From the NCBI RefSeq assembly GCF_000614065.1, contig NZ_BAKG01000008.1:45413-109412 (forward strand): a stretch of 64,000 bases of DNA, read 5' to 3'. Position 1 is the first letter of the stretch. Each line of letters starts with the position of its first letter. Below the pieces are notes generated by a model, which saw only the letters and a program-made list of their open reading frames with translations, did not search any database and was not told where the DNA came from. The DNA comes from Prevotella dentasini JCM 15908. Its GTDB lineage: Bacteria > Bacteroidota > Bacteroidia > Bacteroidales > Bacteroidaceae. Below are positions 56,955-64,000 of this stretch, one piece after another. Both the position numbers and the translations under genes were made by a program.

Positions 56955-57408
56955 CTATTTACCGCAAGCGGTGTATAAAGTACATTTGAATGGACTGACG
57001 ATGGTTGTTCTTTTTAACATTTGAGCTGCTACGGAAAATATAGTTATTTATGGGTTTTCAAATGTTGCAAAGGTAATAAATAAAGAATCTTTGAGAGATT
57101 TCAGCCAGTCAAATGTTCATTACGCCTATATTTTATTGTCTTTTAAAGGCTTTTGTTTATTTTAGAGTGCAAAAAAGTGTTTATTGTGAACTATCCATCT
57201 CTTTCCTGAAAAATATTTATGTTTGTGTTATTATTTAATAAAAAATAACAATAATCCAGCATTTATCTCAAAAAATATCCGTTTATTTATAGCCTAAATA
57301 GATTAAATTGTGTATTGTTCAAATAAAAGATTTATCAAAACCAAATGTCCGAGTCCTCTAAAGACATTGCTCCGTATAAGGGGATTTTAACAGGGGGACG
57401 GAAATCTC
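56955..57408. other. AT-rich leader before the BspA-like gene
   Basis: This 450-bp stretch is markedly AT-rich compared with its surroundings. I see no gene and no good -7 box in it. Together with the transposase remnant it may mark an old insertion. Confidence 0.4.
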
Positions 57409-58911
57409 ATGAAAAAAGCAAAGATTACTCAAGAACATGTAGTGGCTATTATCATGCTGTTTTTCACCCTACTCGCCTTTCCGCAACGGGCGCAAGCACA
57501 GACCAAGGAAGCCTATGTAGTGAAAAGTACCGATGAAAAGACCCTCACATTCTATTACGACACTAAGCAAAACTCGCGCACAGGTACCGTGTGTGGCATA
57601 GATGATAAGCAGGAAACGGATCAGAATCCTGCTTGGAGTGGAAATGATACCGAACCGAATAAGACCATAACCAATGTCATATTCGATACCTCGTTCAAAG
57701 ACTTCCGTCTCACAAGTACCCTTCGGCTTTTCTATAACATGAATGCCTTAGAGCAAGTCTCGGGAATAGAAAACCTCAACACTTCACAAGTGAAAGACAT
57801 GTCTTTCATGTTCTTTGGTTGCGAATCCCTGACATCGCTTGATGTCACGAACTTCAATACGGAAAATGTGACTAATATGAGAAACATGTTCGGTAGCTGC
57901 AAATCCTTGACATCACTTGATTTGTCAAGTTTCAATACAGGGAACGTAACTGACATGGGCTATATGTTCTATGAGTGTAAAGTTCTGACTTCGCTCAACC
58001 TATCAAATTTCAATACGGTAAGCGTAACCGAAATGGAAGGTATGTTCTGTTTCGACGAAGCCTTGGAATCGCTTAATATTACGAACTTCAATACAGAGAA
58101 TGTGAGCGACATGAGCTACATGTTCTTTGGTTGTAAAGTCTTGACATCGCTCAACGTCATGAAGTTTAACACCAAGAATGTAACCAATATGGGGTATATG
58201 TTCTATGGTTGTGAAACCCTTACATCACTTGATGTCACGAGCTTCAAGGTGGATAATGTTACCGACATGAACGGTATGTTTAGCGGTTGTGCAGCCCTTA
58301 CATCGATTGATGTTACAAAATTCAACACGAAGAACGTGACTAATATGGAAGGCATGTTCGGTGGTTGTAAATCCCTGACATCGCTTGATGTCACGCATTT
58401 CAATACGGAAAACGTAACCAGAATGCGCAACATGTTCTTCAATTGCGAATCCCTTGCATCGCTTGATGTCAAAAACTTCAACACGAAGAACGTGACCGAC
58501 ATGGAAGGCATGTTTGGCGGTTGCAAAGCTCTTACAATACTTGATCTTACAAACTTCAACACAAAGAATGTAACCGAAATGTACATTATGTTCGGCGATT
58601 GCAAATCCCTGACTACCATTTTCTGTAATGATGCGTGGACGTGCGAAAGTTCCACTGACATGTTCTTTGCGTGCAGACAACTTGTGGGGGCAGTAGAATT
58701 CGACGAGGGCAGAACAGACGTAACTATGGCTAACCCCACGACAGGATATTTCACCAAGAAAGGAGAAACCGGCATTGTCTCTACCATTACCGACGTACCA
58801 CAAAAGTGCAAGGGCGTCTATAATCTACAGGGCGTGTATCTTGGAGTCTCGCTTGACGGTCTGCCCGCGGGTATTTATATTGTGAACGGAAAGAAAGAAA
58901 TGAAGAAGTAG
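57409..58911 (+). CDS. BspA-like surface protein with DUF285 repeats
   Basis: Secreted surface protein of 500 residues. A signal peptide (HVVAIIMLFFTLLAFPQRAQAQ) is followed by about twelve repeats of roughly 24-25 residues (NVTDMGYMFYECKVLTSLNLSNFNT type) of the leucine-rich, DUF285/PF03382 class. The C-terminal domain (KCKGVYNLQGVYLGVSLDGLPAGIYIVNGKKEMKK) looks like a secretion or anchoring signal. BspA proteins bind host matrix or mediate coaggregation; which ligand applies here is not known. It is AT-richer than flanking genes. Confidence 0.88.
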   Translation: MKKAKITQEHVVAIIMLFFTLLAFPQRAQAQTKEAYVVKSTDEKTLTFYYDTKQNSRTGTVCGIDDKQETDQNPAWSGNDTEPNKTITNVIFDTSFKDFRLTSTLRLFYNMNALEQVSGIENLNTSQVKDMSFMFFGCESLTSLDVTNFNTENVTNMRNMFGSCKSLTSLDLSSFNTGNVTDMGYMFYECKVLTSLNLSNFNTVSVTEMEGMFCFDEALESLNITNFNTENVSDMSYMFFGCKVLTSLNVMKFNTKNVTNMGYMFYGCETLTSLDVTSFKVDNVTDMNGMFSGCAALTSIDVTKFNTKNVTNMEGMFGGCKSLTSLDVTHFNTENVTRMRNMFFNCESLASLDVKNFNTKNVTDMEGMFGGCKALTILDLTNFNTKNVTEMYIMFGDCKSLTTIFCNDAWTCESSTDMFFACRQLVGAVEFDEGRTDVTMANPTTGYFTKKGETGIVSTITDVPQKCKGVYNLQGVYLGVSLDGLPAGIYIVNGKKEMKK

Positions 58912-59063
58912 CCTCGGATAGTAGGGAGTGCGTCCGAAAAGCACTCTTAAATACAACGAAAGACATTGCCGGGGATTTGCTGAAATAGGATAAGTATTTC
59001 CTTACATCCCTCTATAACTTTTATTCTGTCAATAGGCAGAAACCAAATGAAATTAAATATAAC

Positions 59064-59104
59064 CGAGTCCAGTTTGCATTTGCAGCCGGACTCGCTTTGT
59101 TTTT
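59064..59104 (+). terminator. Terminator after the BspA-like gene
   Basis: CGAGTCC pairs with GGACTCG, followed by CTTTGTTTTT. Confidence 0.75.
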
Positions 59105-59213
59105 GGGATAGATGCAAGCAGCAAGCGATGAGCAAATAGATTTTTGTCACTTACACCCAATCTATTATTTCAGGCGTAATGGATATTTTACAATATCAAA
59201 GCATCAAAAGAAC

Positions 59214-59248
59214 AAAGGGATTCCACCATTTGCGTGTGGAATCCCTTT
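59214..59248 (-). terminator. Terminator of the TPR gene
   Basis: AAAGGGATTCCAC pairs with GTGGAATCCCTTT around a 9-nt loop, 22 bp past the TPR gene stop on the minus strand. It could act in both directions. Confidence 0.75.
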
Positions 59249-59269
59249 GTTTGGCATAAATAGGGGGGA

Positions 59270-60876
59270 CTATTTCAGATATTTCTTCAGCAACGCCTCA
59301 TAGTCGGTATAGCCTTTCAGGCTCTTCAGCCAAGGATGGTCGCGGAGCACGTACCAGCTGTTGAAGCCTTTCTCTATGGCCAATTCAAGATGGCGGACAG
59401 CCATGGGCTTGTCGTCCATCAGTGCATAGAGGCAGGCCACGCATAAATAGTCGTCGGGTTCACCGTTCTCTTTCAGGCATCTTGCGGCACTCTCCTTGGC
59501 CATGTTGTCAATACCGAGGAAGTGCTGCCCCATGAAGGTCGGCATGATGGGCGTCCCCACGCTGTCTTTCTCTACGGCATTGCGGAAGTCGCCCTGTGCT
59601 CCATCGTCTTTCCTGACATCTTGTAAATCCAGCCGCGCCAAGCATAGGCGACTGCCACACCGTTCTCGCCATGACTGACAGCGGCATCAAGGTCGGGCAG
59701 TGCCTCCTCGTTCTTGCCCTGATAGATATGGCACAATGCGCGCTGAAAGTAGGCATTGGCTCTCTCGTCGTCCTCTTTGAGGGTCTCGGAATACTGCCTG
59801 ATGGCACCGTCATAGTCGCCTTGGTCTTTCAGAATATCGCCCTTGAACTCGTAGTAGTCTCCTACCAACAGGTCGGAATCCTTGGCAAGGGCCACGGCCT
59901 TGTCTGCCCATTCTTCCGCCTCCTTGTATTGGTTGACGGCGAAGTACTGCCTGCCGACTTTTTCAGCCGTCTCGGCATCCTTGTATATCTCGAATGCCTG
60001 CTTATAGTATTTGATAGACTCGTCGCGCTGCTTTATTTGGGCATACAGCCCTCCCAAGGTATAGGGCCAGATGCCCTCTGCCGGCTCGGCTGCCTGGCGG
60101 GCCTTTGTCTTCGTCAGTACTATTTCGCGCGTCTCTATGCTGTCCGTCAATGCTACGAGGAGGTTTCCCGATGTTTCGTTTCCGCTTTTGTGCAGCGTCA
60201 GCAGGTCGTCGAGTGCCGGCTCTGTCTTCTCCATTGCCAACAGGGCCAACACCCTTCCCATTCGGGCGTCGTCGTTGCTTGCGTCGGCAGCCAGTGCCTT
60301 GTCGTACCATTCCAGACCTTCGGTGTATTTGTCTTCATTCAGAAACGCATGACCTATCAGTATCATTCCGTCCACGCTTCCCTTGTCGATGTCCAGCAGC
60401 TTCTTGAAGTCTTTCCGCGCAAGGTCGTATTGCTCGTGGTTGGTGTAGTAGTCGCCGCGCAGGGCATAGAGGTCGGAGTTGTTGGGCAGCCTCTTGATGG
60501 CCTCGTTGATGGTCTCCAGTATCTTCCCGTCCTCATTGATGGCAGAGAGATACTTGGTCTTGGCGTTGTAGCATTTCACGAGCGTCTGCTCGTCGGTCTT
60601 CGGCAAGTACCTGATGGCGTTGTCTATGGCTATCAGCGCACTGTCCACGTTTGTTTCGATGGCGTAGGATGCCGACAGCATCGACCACGCATAGCCATTC
60701 TTCGGGTTTATAGCCAGCTCCTTGAACAGGTAGGCCTGCCCGTTGGCGATGTCGCCCTCCTGCAATGCCTGTACGGCATGGGTGTAGTTGTAGGTGTTCT
60801 GCTGTGCCTTCACGCCTTGTACGGACAAGACGAGCACGGCAAAGAGAAATAACCAGATTGCTTTGATGTGTTTCAT
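59270..60876 (-). CDS. Exported TPR-repeat protein (frameshifted)
   Basis: Periplasmic or outer-membrane-associated protein of 535 residues with a signal peptide (MKHIKAIWLFLFAVLVLSVQGVKAQ; ATG 60876). At least ten TPR helix pairs follow (for example DARMGRVLALLAMEKTEPALDDLL and YYEFKGDILKDQGDYDGAIRQYSETLKEDDERANAYFQRALCHIYQGKNEEAL). Near 59608-59611 one base is missing after KMSGK; the next frame continues DDGAQGDFRNAVEKDSVGTPIMPTFMGQHFLG to the end. It is a scaffold-type protein; no enzymatic motif is seen. Confidence 0.85.
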
Positions 60877-61050
60877 TTTCAAGTTGATTATATAGTTATG
60901 ATAATGTGATATTTCGTGCGGCACTACGTCGCCATGCCGTCTGACGGAAGTCTTTGCCATTATGTTGCGAAGGTAGCGATTTTCTCCGACAACACAAAGG
61001 CTTTGCCATAATTTTATTGCCGTTTTTTCATACCGTTGCTATCGCCCTGC

Positions 61051-61131
61051 GAAAACGGCACTTTGACGTGGTGAAAGTGCCGTTTTCGCTGCATGAGGAC
61101 GGCACTTTCGCTGTGCGGGAGCAGTTTTCCC
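61051..61131. repeat. Palindromic array, 4 units at 22-bp spacing (GAAAGTGCC family)
   Basis: Units start at 61051 (GAAAACGGCACTTTG), 61073 (GAAAGTGCCGTTTTC), 61095 (GAGGACGGCACTTTC) and 61117 (GGGAGCAGTTTTCCC), with spacers ACGTGGT, GCTGCAT and GCTGTGC. Confidence 0.9.
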
Positions 61132-61266
61132 TCCACACCGGAAGGCCGATGTCAGAGACAGGAATATGGTCAGCAAGCTGCGCTACGGAGCATGGCAGGG
61201 AGCGCGGCGACGGAATATCATAACTCTTATCCATAATTACGTAACACGGATTACACAATATATTCG

Positions 61267-61274
61267 TACCTTTG
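61267..61274 (+). promoter_or_regulatory. -7 box of copZ
   Basis: TACCTTTG followed by CAGTC, 82 bp upstream of the copZ ATG. Confidence 0.65.
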
Positions 61275-61356
61275 CAGTCGTCGGAAAGATGCGCGCCGGA
61301 CGGCTCCGCACCTCTCATCCGAACAAAAGACAACATAAAACAGAAAGGAAAGAACT

Positions 61357-61569
61357 ATGACAAAGAATGTATTTGCAGTCAGCGGTATGAAGTGTGAACA
61401 CTGCAAGGCGAATGTTGAGAACGCCCTGCGCAGTCTTGGTGGCGTCAGCTCGGCCGAGGCGAGCCTTGCCGACGGCAGTGTGGCGGTGGAGTACGACGAG
61501 AAGGCCGTTACACCGGAACAGCTCAAGGATGCCGTCGAGAACAGCGGACGATACGAGATGGAACTATAA
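61357..61569 (+). CDS. copZ: Copper chaperone (HMA domain protein)
   Basis: Single heavy-metal-associated domain of 70 residues. The metal site is GMKCEHC (CxxC), in a ferredoxin-like fold (KNVFAVSGMKCEHCKANVENALRSLGGVSSAEASLADGSVAVEYDEKAVTPEQLKDAVENSGRYEMEL). It normally hands Cu(I) to the CopA ATPase, whose gene starts 215 bp downstream on the same strand. Confidence 0.9.
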   Translation: MTKNVFAVSGMKCEHCKANVENALRSLGGVSSAEASLADGSVAVEYDEKAVTPEQLKDAVENSGRYEMEL

Positions 61570-61784
61570 GCCCCTCTCCCGTCGCTGCCGAGGCACGAAT
61601 CATCCTCCCTGTCTTCTCCCGTCTTTCGGAGGAGGAGGGGAGGATTCCCGTCGGGAACAATCGGAATTATCGGGCGGACAGCCCAGATTGTCAGGGATAA
61701 CATACGGAATAATCAATCAAGGAGCATCTTCCCTGCGTCTCCCCCCCTCGCGGAGACGACGGAAAGGCTCCGAACAGACGCTTT

Positions 61785-63719
61785 ATGAAACAGACCATAC
61801 CAGTAACGGGCATGGCATGCGCTGCGTGCTCTGCCAACGTGGAACGGAAACTGAACTCGCTGCACGGAATAAAGACGGCCGAGGTTTCGCTGCCGGGACG
61901 CTCCGTCGTAGTAGACTTCGACCCGGAAGAGATTACGCCCGAAAAGATGAAGGCAGAGATAAACGCCATCGGCTACGACCTCATCATAGAGAAAGACCGC
62001 TCGGCGGAAGAGATAGAGAAGCGCGAATACACGCTGCTCCGGCGCAGGACGGTCGTCTCGTGGGGCTTTGCCGTTGCGGTGATGTGCGTCTCCATGAGAT
62101 GGATTCCGGCAGGGCCGCCCGCCGTCGCCAATCAGGTGGCATTGCTGACGGCCTTGGCCAACATGCTCTACTGCGGCCGGCAGTTCTACGCCACGGCATG
62201 GCGGCAGCTCCGGCACGGCACGGCCAACATGGACACGCTCGTTGCCCTCTCCACGGGCATCGCCTTCCTGTTCAGCGCGTTCAACACCTTCTGGGGCGAG
62301 CGCGTATGGGGCAGCCGCGGCATTGAGTGGCACACCTATTTCGACGCCTCGGTAATGATTATCACGTTCGTCCTTACGGGGCGGATGATTGAGGAGAAAG
62401 CCCGGGACGGCATGGCATCGTCCATCCGCCAGCTGATGGGCATGGCACCGAAGACGGCACGCATCGTAGACGGCGACAGGATAGAGGAAGTGCCCATCTC
62501 GACGATAGAGAAAGGCGACGTGCTCGAAGTGCGGCCGGGAGAGAAGGTGCCCGTCGACGGCGAAGTAGTCCGGGCGGAGAGCTTCATGACCGCCGACGCT
62601 GCCTACGTGGACGAGAGCATGATTACGGGCGAGCCTACCCCGGCAGAGAAGCGGAAAGGGTCGAAGGTGCTGGCAGGAACCATCCCGAGTCAGGGAAAGT
62701 TCCGCATGCGGGCACGGCAGATAGGCGAGGACACGGCACTGGCACACATCATCCGCATGGTGCAGGAGGCGCAGGGGAGCAAAGCCCCCGTGCAGCGCAT
62801 CGTGGACCGGGCGGCCCGCGTGTTCGTCCCCGTCGTTGCAGGCATCGCCCTCGCTACCTTCCTTGCGTGGTGGGCGGCAGGCGGAAGTGCCTCGCTGCCG
62901 CAGGCCGTCATGTCTGCCGTTGCCGTACTGGTGATAGCCTGCCCCTGCGCCATGGGACTGGCGACGCCTACGGCTCTCATGGTGGGCATAGGCAGGGCGG
63001 CGCAGAGTCAGATTCTCATAAAGGACGCCACCGCACTGGAACGCCTGCGCAAGGTGGACGCGCTCGTCACCGACAAGACCGGCACGCTGACCATACCCAA
63101 CCAGAGCATAGACTTCACCAAGGCCGATGACCTGCCGCCGGAAGCGCGCGAGCATCTGAAGCCACACGCGCGAGAGGCGATGGACGCGCTCCGCCAGATG
63201 GGAATAGAAGTCTACATGATGAGCGGCGACAGGGAGGAGGCCGCCCGCTACTGGGCCGGGAAGGCAGGCATCGGCCACTACCGCAGCAAGGTGCTGCCGC
63301 AGGACAAGGAGAACCTCGTCAGGCAGCTGCAGGCCGAGGGGAAGACCGTGGCCATGATGGGCGACGGCATCAACGACACGCAGGCTCTGGCATTGGCCGA
63401 CGTCAGCATCGCCATCGGGAAGGGCACTGACGTGGCAATGGACGTGGCGCAGGTAACGCTCATGGGCGACGACCTCGCGACGCTTCCCGAGGCGGTCAGG
63501 CTGAGCAGGCTGACCGTCAGGATGATTGGGGAAAACCTCTTCTGGGCGTTCGTCTACAACATCGTCTGCATCCCCCTCGCCGCCGGGCTGCCCCATCTCT
63601 TCGGCATCGACTGGCAGATAACGCCCTCGTGGGCCAGTGCGCTGATGGCTTTCTCCAGTGTCAGCGTCGTGCTGAACAGCCTGCGGCTGAAGCTGCTGTC
63701 AGGCCGTCAGCGGTTTTAA
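61785..63719 (+). CDS. copA: Copper-exporting P1B-type ATPase lacking a normal N domain
   Basis: Cu(I) pump of 644 residues. One HMA domain (GMACAACSAN) lies at the N-terminus. TM metal motif is ACPCAMGLATPTA, the A-domain has TGEPTPAE, and the phosphorylation site DKTGTLT is near residue 430. The end carries YN and MAFSSVSVVLNSLRL, the third Cu(I) site. Between DKTGT and the hinge GDGIND there are only about 95 residues; other CopA proteins have about 195. No SEHPLA or ATP-site glycine motif is present, so the nucleotide-binding domain is essentially absent. The frame is intact and GC-rich. Confidence 0.9.
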   Translation: MKQTIPVTGMACAACSANVERKLNSLHGIKTAEVSLPGRSVVVDFDPEEITPEKMKAEINAIGYDLIIEKDRSAEEIEKREYTLLRRRTVVSWGFAVAVMCVSMRWIPAGPPAVANQVALLTALANMLYCGRQFYATAWRQLRHGTANMDTLVALSTGIAFLFSAFNTFWGERVWGSRGIEWHTYFDASVMIITFVLTGRMIEEKARDGMASSIRQLMGMAPKTARIVDGDRIEEVPISTIEKGDVLEVRPGEKVPVDGEVVRAESFMTADAAYVDESMITGEPTPAEKRKGSKVLAGTIPSQGKFRMRARQIGEDTALAHIIRMVQEAQGSKAPVQRIVDRAARVFVPVVAGIALATFLAWWAAGGSASLPQAVMSAVAVLVIACPCAMGLATPTALMVGIGRAAQSQILIKDATALERLRKVDALVTDKTGTLTIPNQSIDFTKADDLPPEAREHLKPHAREAMDALRQMGIEVYMMSGDREEAARYWAGKAGIGHYRSKVLPQDKENLVRQLQAEGKTVAMMGDGINDTQALALADVSIAIGKGTDVAMDVAQVTLMGDDLATLPEAVRLSRLTVRMIGENLFWAFVYNIVCIPLAAGLPHLFGIDWQITPSWASALMAFSSVSVVLNSLRLKLLSGRQRF

Positions 63720-63732
63720 CATCCCGGTCTCT

Positions 63733-63770
63733 TATTATCAGACAGTTGCAGAAGGCTGACAGACTGACAG
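63733..63770 (-). repeat. Dispersed repeat, copy 2
   Basis: Reverse-strand sequence begins CTGTCAGTCTGTCAGCC, the same as at 25000-25016, followed by TGCAAC and ATAATAAG. It starts about 14 bp past the copA stop. Confidence 0.7.
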
Positions 63771-63920
63771 GAAAAGCCTAAAAACTTTTTTGCCCTTCCG
63801 TTACGACAGACGGATACGGGCAGACATACAGGACGACACGGATTGCAGGGCTGTCTCCCGACGGGGGGATGGCCCTGCTCCGTCAGGCGAGCCAAGCCGC
63901 CGGCAGGCGGAAAGCCAACG

Positions 63921-64000
63921 GAGAGAAAGCCGGAGTACGACAGCCGGAAAGCCGCCTGCGGCAAGCGGAAAATTTATATGCGGCAAGCGGAAAATTTATA
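63921..64000. repeat. Tandem array at 22-bp spacing, cut by the window end (GCGGAAAATTT family)
   Basis: Units begin at 63921, 63943, 63965 and 63987; the last is truncated. The unit at 63943 resembles the first unit of the 14062 array and the next two resemble its AAATTTATA units. The rest of 63771-63920 holds nothing I can support. Confidence 0.85.

Larger units (their letters stand above)
60877..61356. other. Intergenic region with array and copZ promoter
   Basis: No gene is supported. It contains the GAAAGTGCC-family array at 61051-61131 and a -7 box at 61267-61274. Confidence 0.6.

Noticed and set aside
1347..59611. Programmed ribosomal frameshifting as the cause of the split genes
   Set aside because: No slippery heptamers with downstream structures were seen, the affected genes are unrelated, and none is a known recoding gene.
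61713..63596. A 627-codon open frame antisense to copA
   Set aside because: It mirrors the GC-rich third-codon bias of copA and shows no domain, signal peptide or start context.

Overview
The window is bacterial chromosome from the Bacteroidales, most likely a Prevotella-like member of the Prevotellaceae. The support is threefold. Promoters carry the Bacteroidetes -7 box TAnnTTTG instead of a sigma-70 -10 box. The gene set is typical of the group: DUF4837, DUF4922, DUF4924, DUF2023 next to flavodoxin, a Wzc kinase with a Tyr-rich tail, and BspA-like repeats. The tmRNA tag reads GENNYALAA. Nearly all content is chromosomal housekeeping. I see no prophage, integrative element, CRISPR array or rRNA; the only mobile trace is a short transposase remnant near 56.7-57.0 kb.

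Layout. 0-4.2 kb: rlmN (cut by the window edge), a DUF4837 lipoprotein, pdxA and a flippase-like membrane protein. 4.6-8.4 kb: a sigma-54 activator, lptE, a TPR-like protein, secG, tRNA-His and tmRNA. 8.5-13.7 kb: an MFS transporter and a 1,260-residue glycosyltransferase-DUF4922-SpoIID fusion. 14-16 kb: two small unknown genes and a 6S-like structured RNA. 16-24.8 kb: esterase, ugd, glutamine synthetase, a BASS-like transporter, a SGNH hydrolase and an OPT transporter. 25-33.8 kb: trmO, small membrane proteins, tsaC, a ClC channel, fmt, and a PagL-like/DUF3575 outer-membrane pair. 34.8-37.7 kb: rny, zapA, a coiled-coil protein and a conserved unknown. 37.9-44 kb: exopolysaccharide genes (sugar-phosphate transferase, rfbA, wzc), a HAD hydrolase and a GNAT enzyme. 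44.6-51.3 kb: aroC, slyD, an S8 protease, flavodoxin with DUF2023, and an M48 protease. 51.7-56.6 kb: ROK kinase, LysE exporter, DUF4924, rfbD and prfC. 57.4-63.7 kb: a BspA-like surface protein, a TPR protein, copZ and copA.

Several genes feed the cell envelope together: WcaJ-like transferase, RfbA/RfbD (dTDP-rhamnose), Ugd, Wzc, LptE, the PagL-like deacylase and the flippase-like protein. CopZ and CopA form a copper-export pair. Flavodoxin and DUF2023 look like a regulated iron/redox unit.

Two features dominate what is unusual. First, about ten intergenic loci carry short arrays with exactly 22-bp spacing, built from at least three unrelated sequence families. Second, seventeen genes are broken by eighteen deletions: seventeen of one base and one of two. 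All fall at short homopolymers, often G-G-C, in genes that are otherwise well conserved. I read these as systematic sequence errors and annotate the genes across the breaks. The copper ATPase also lacks a normal nucleotide-binding domain.
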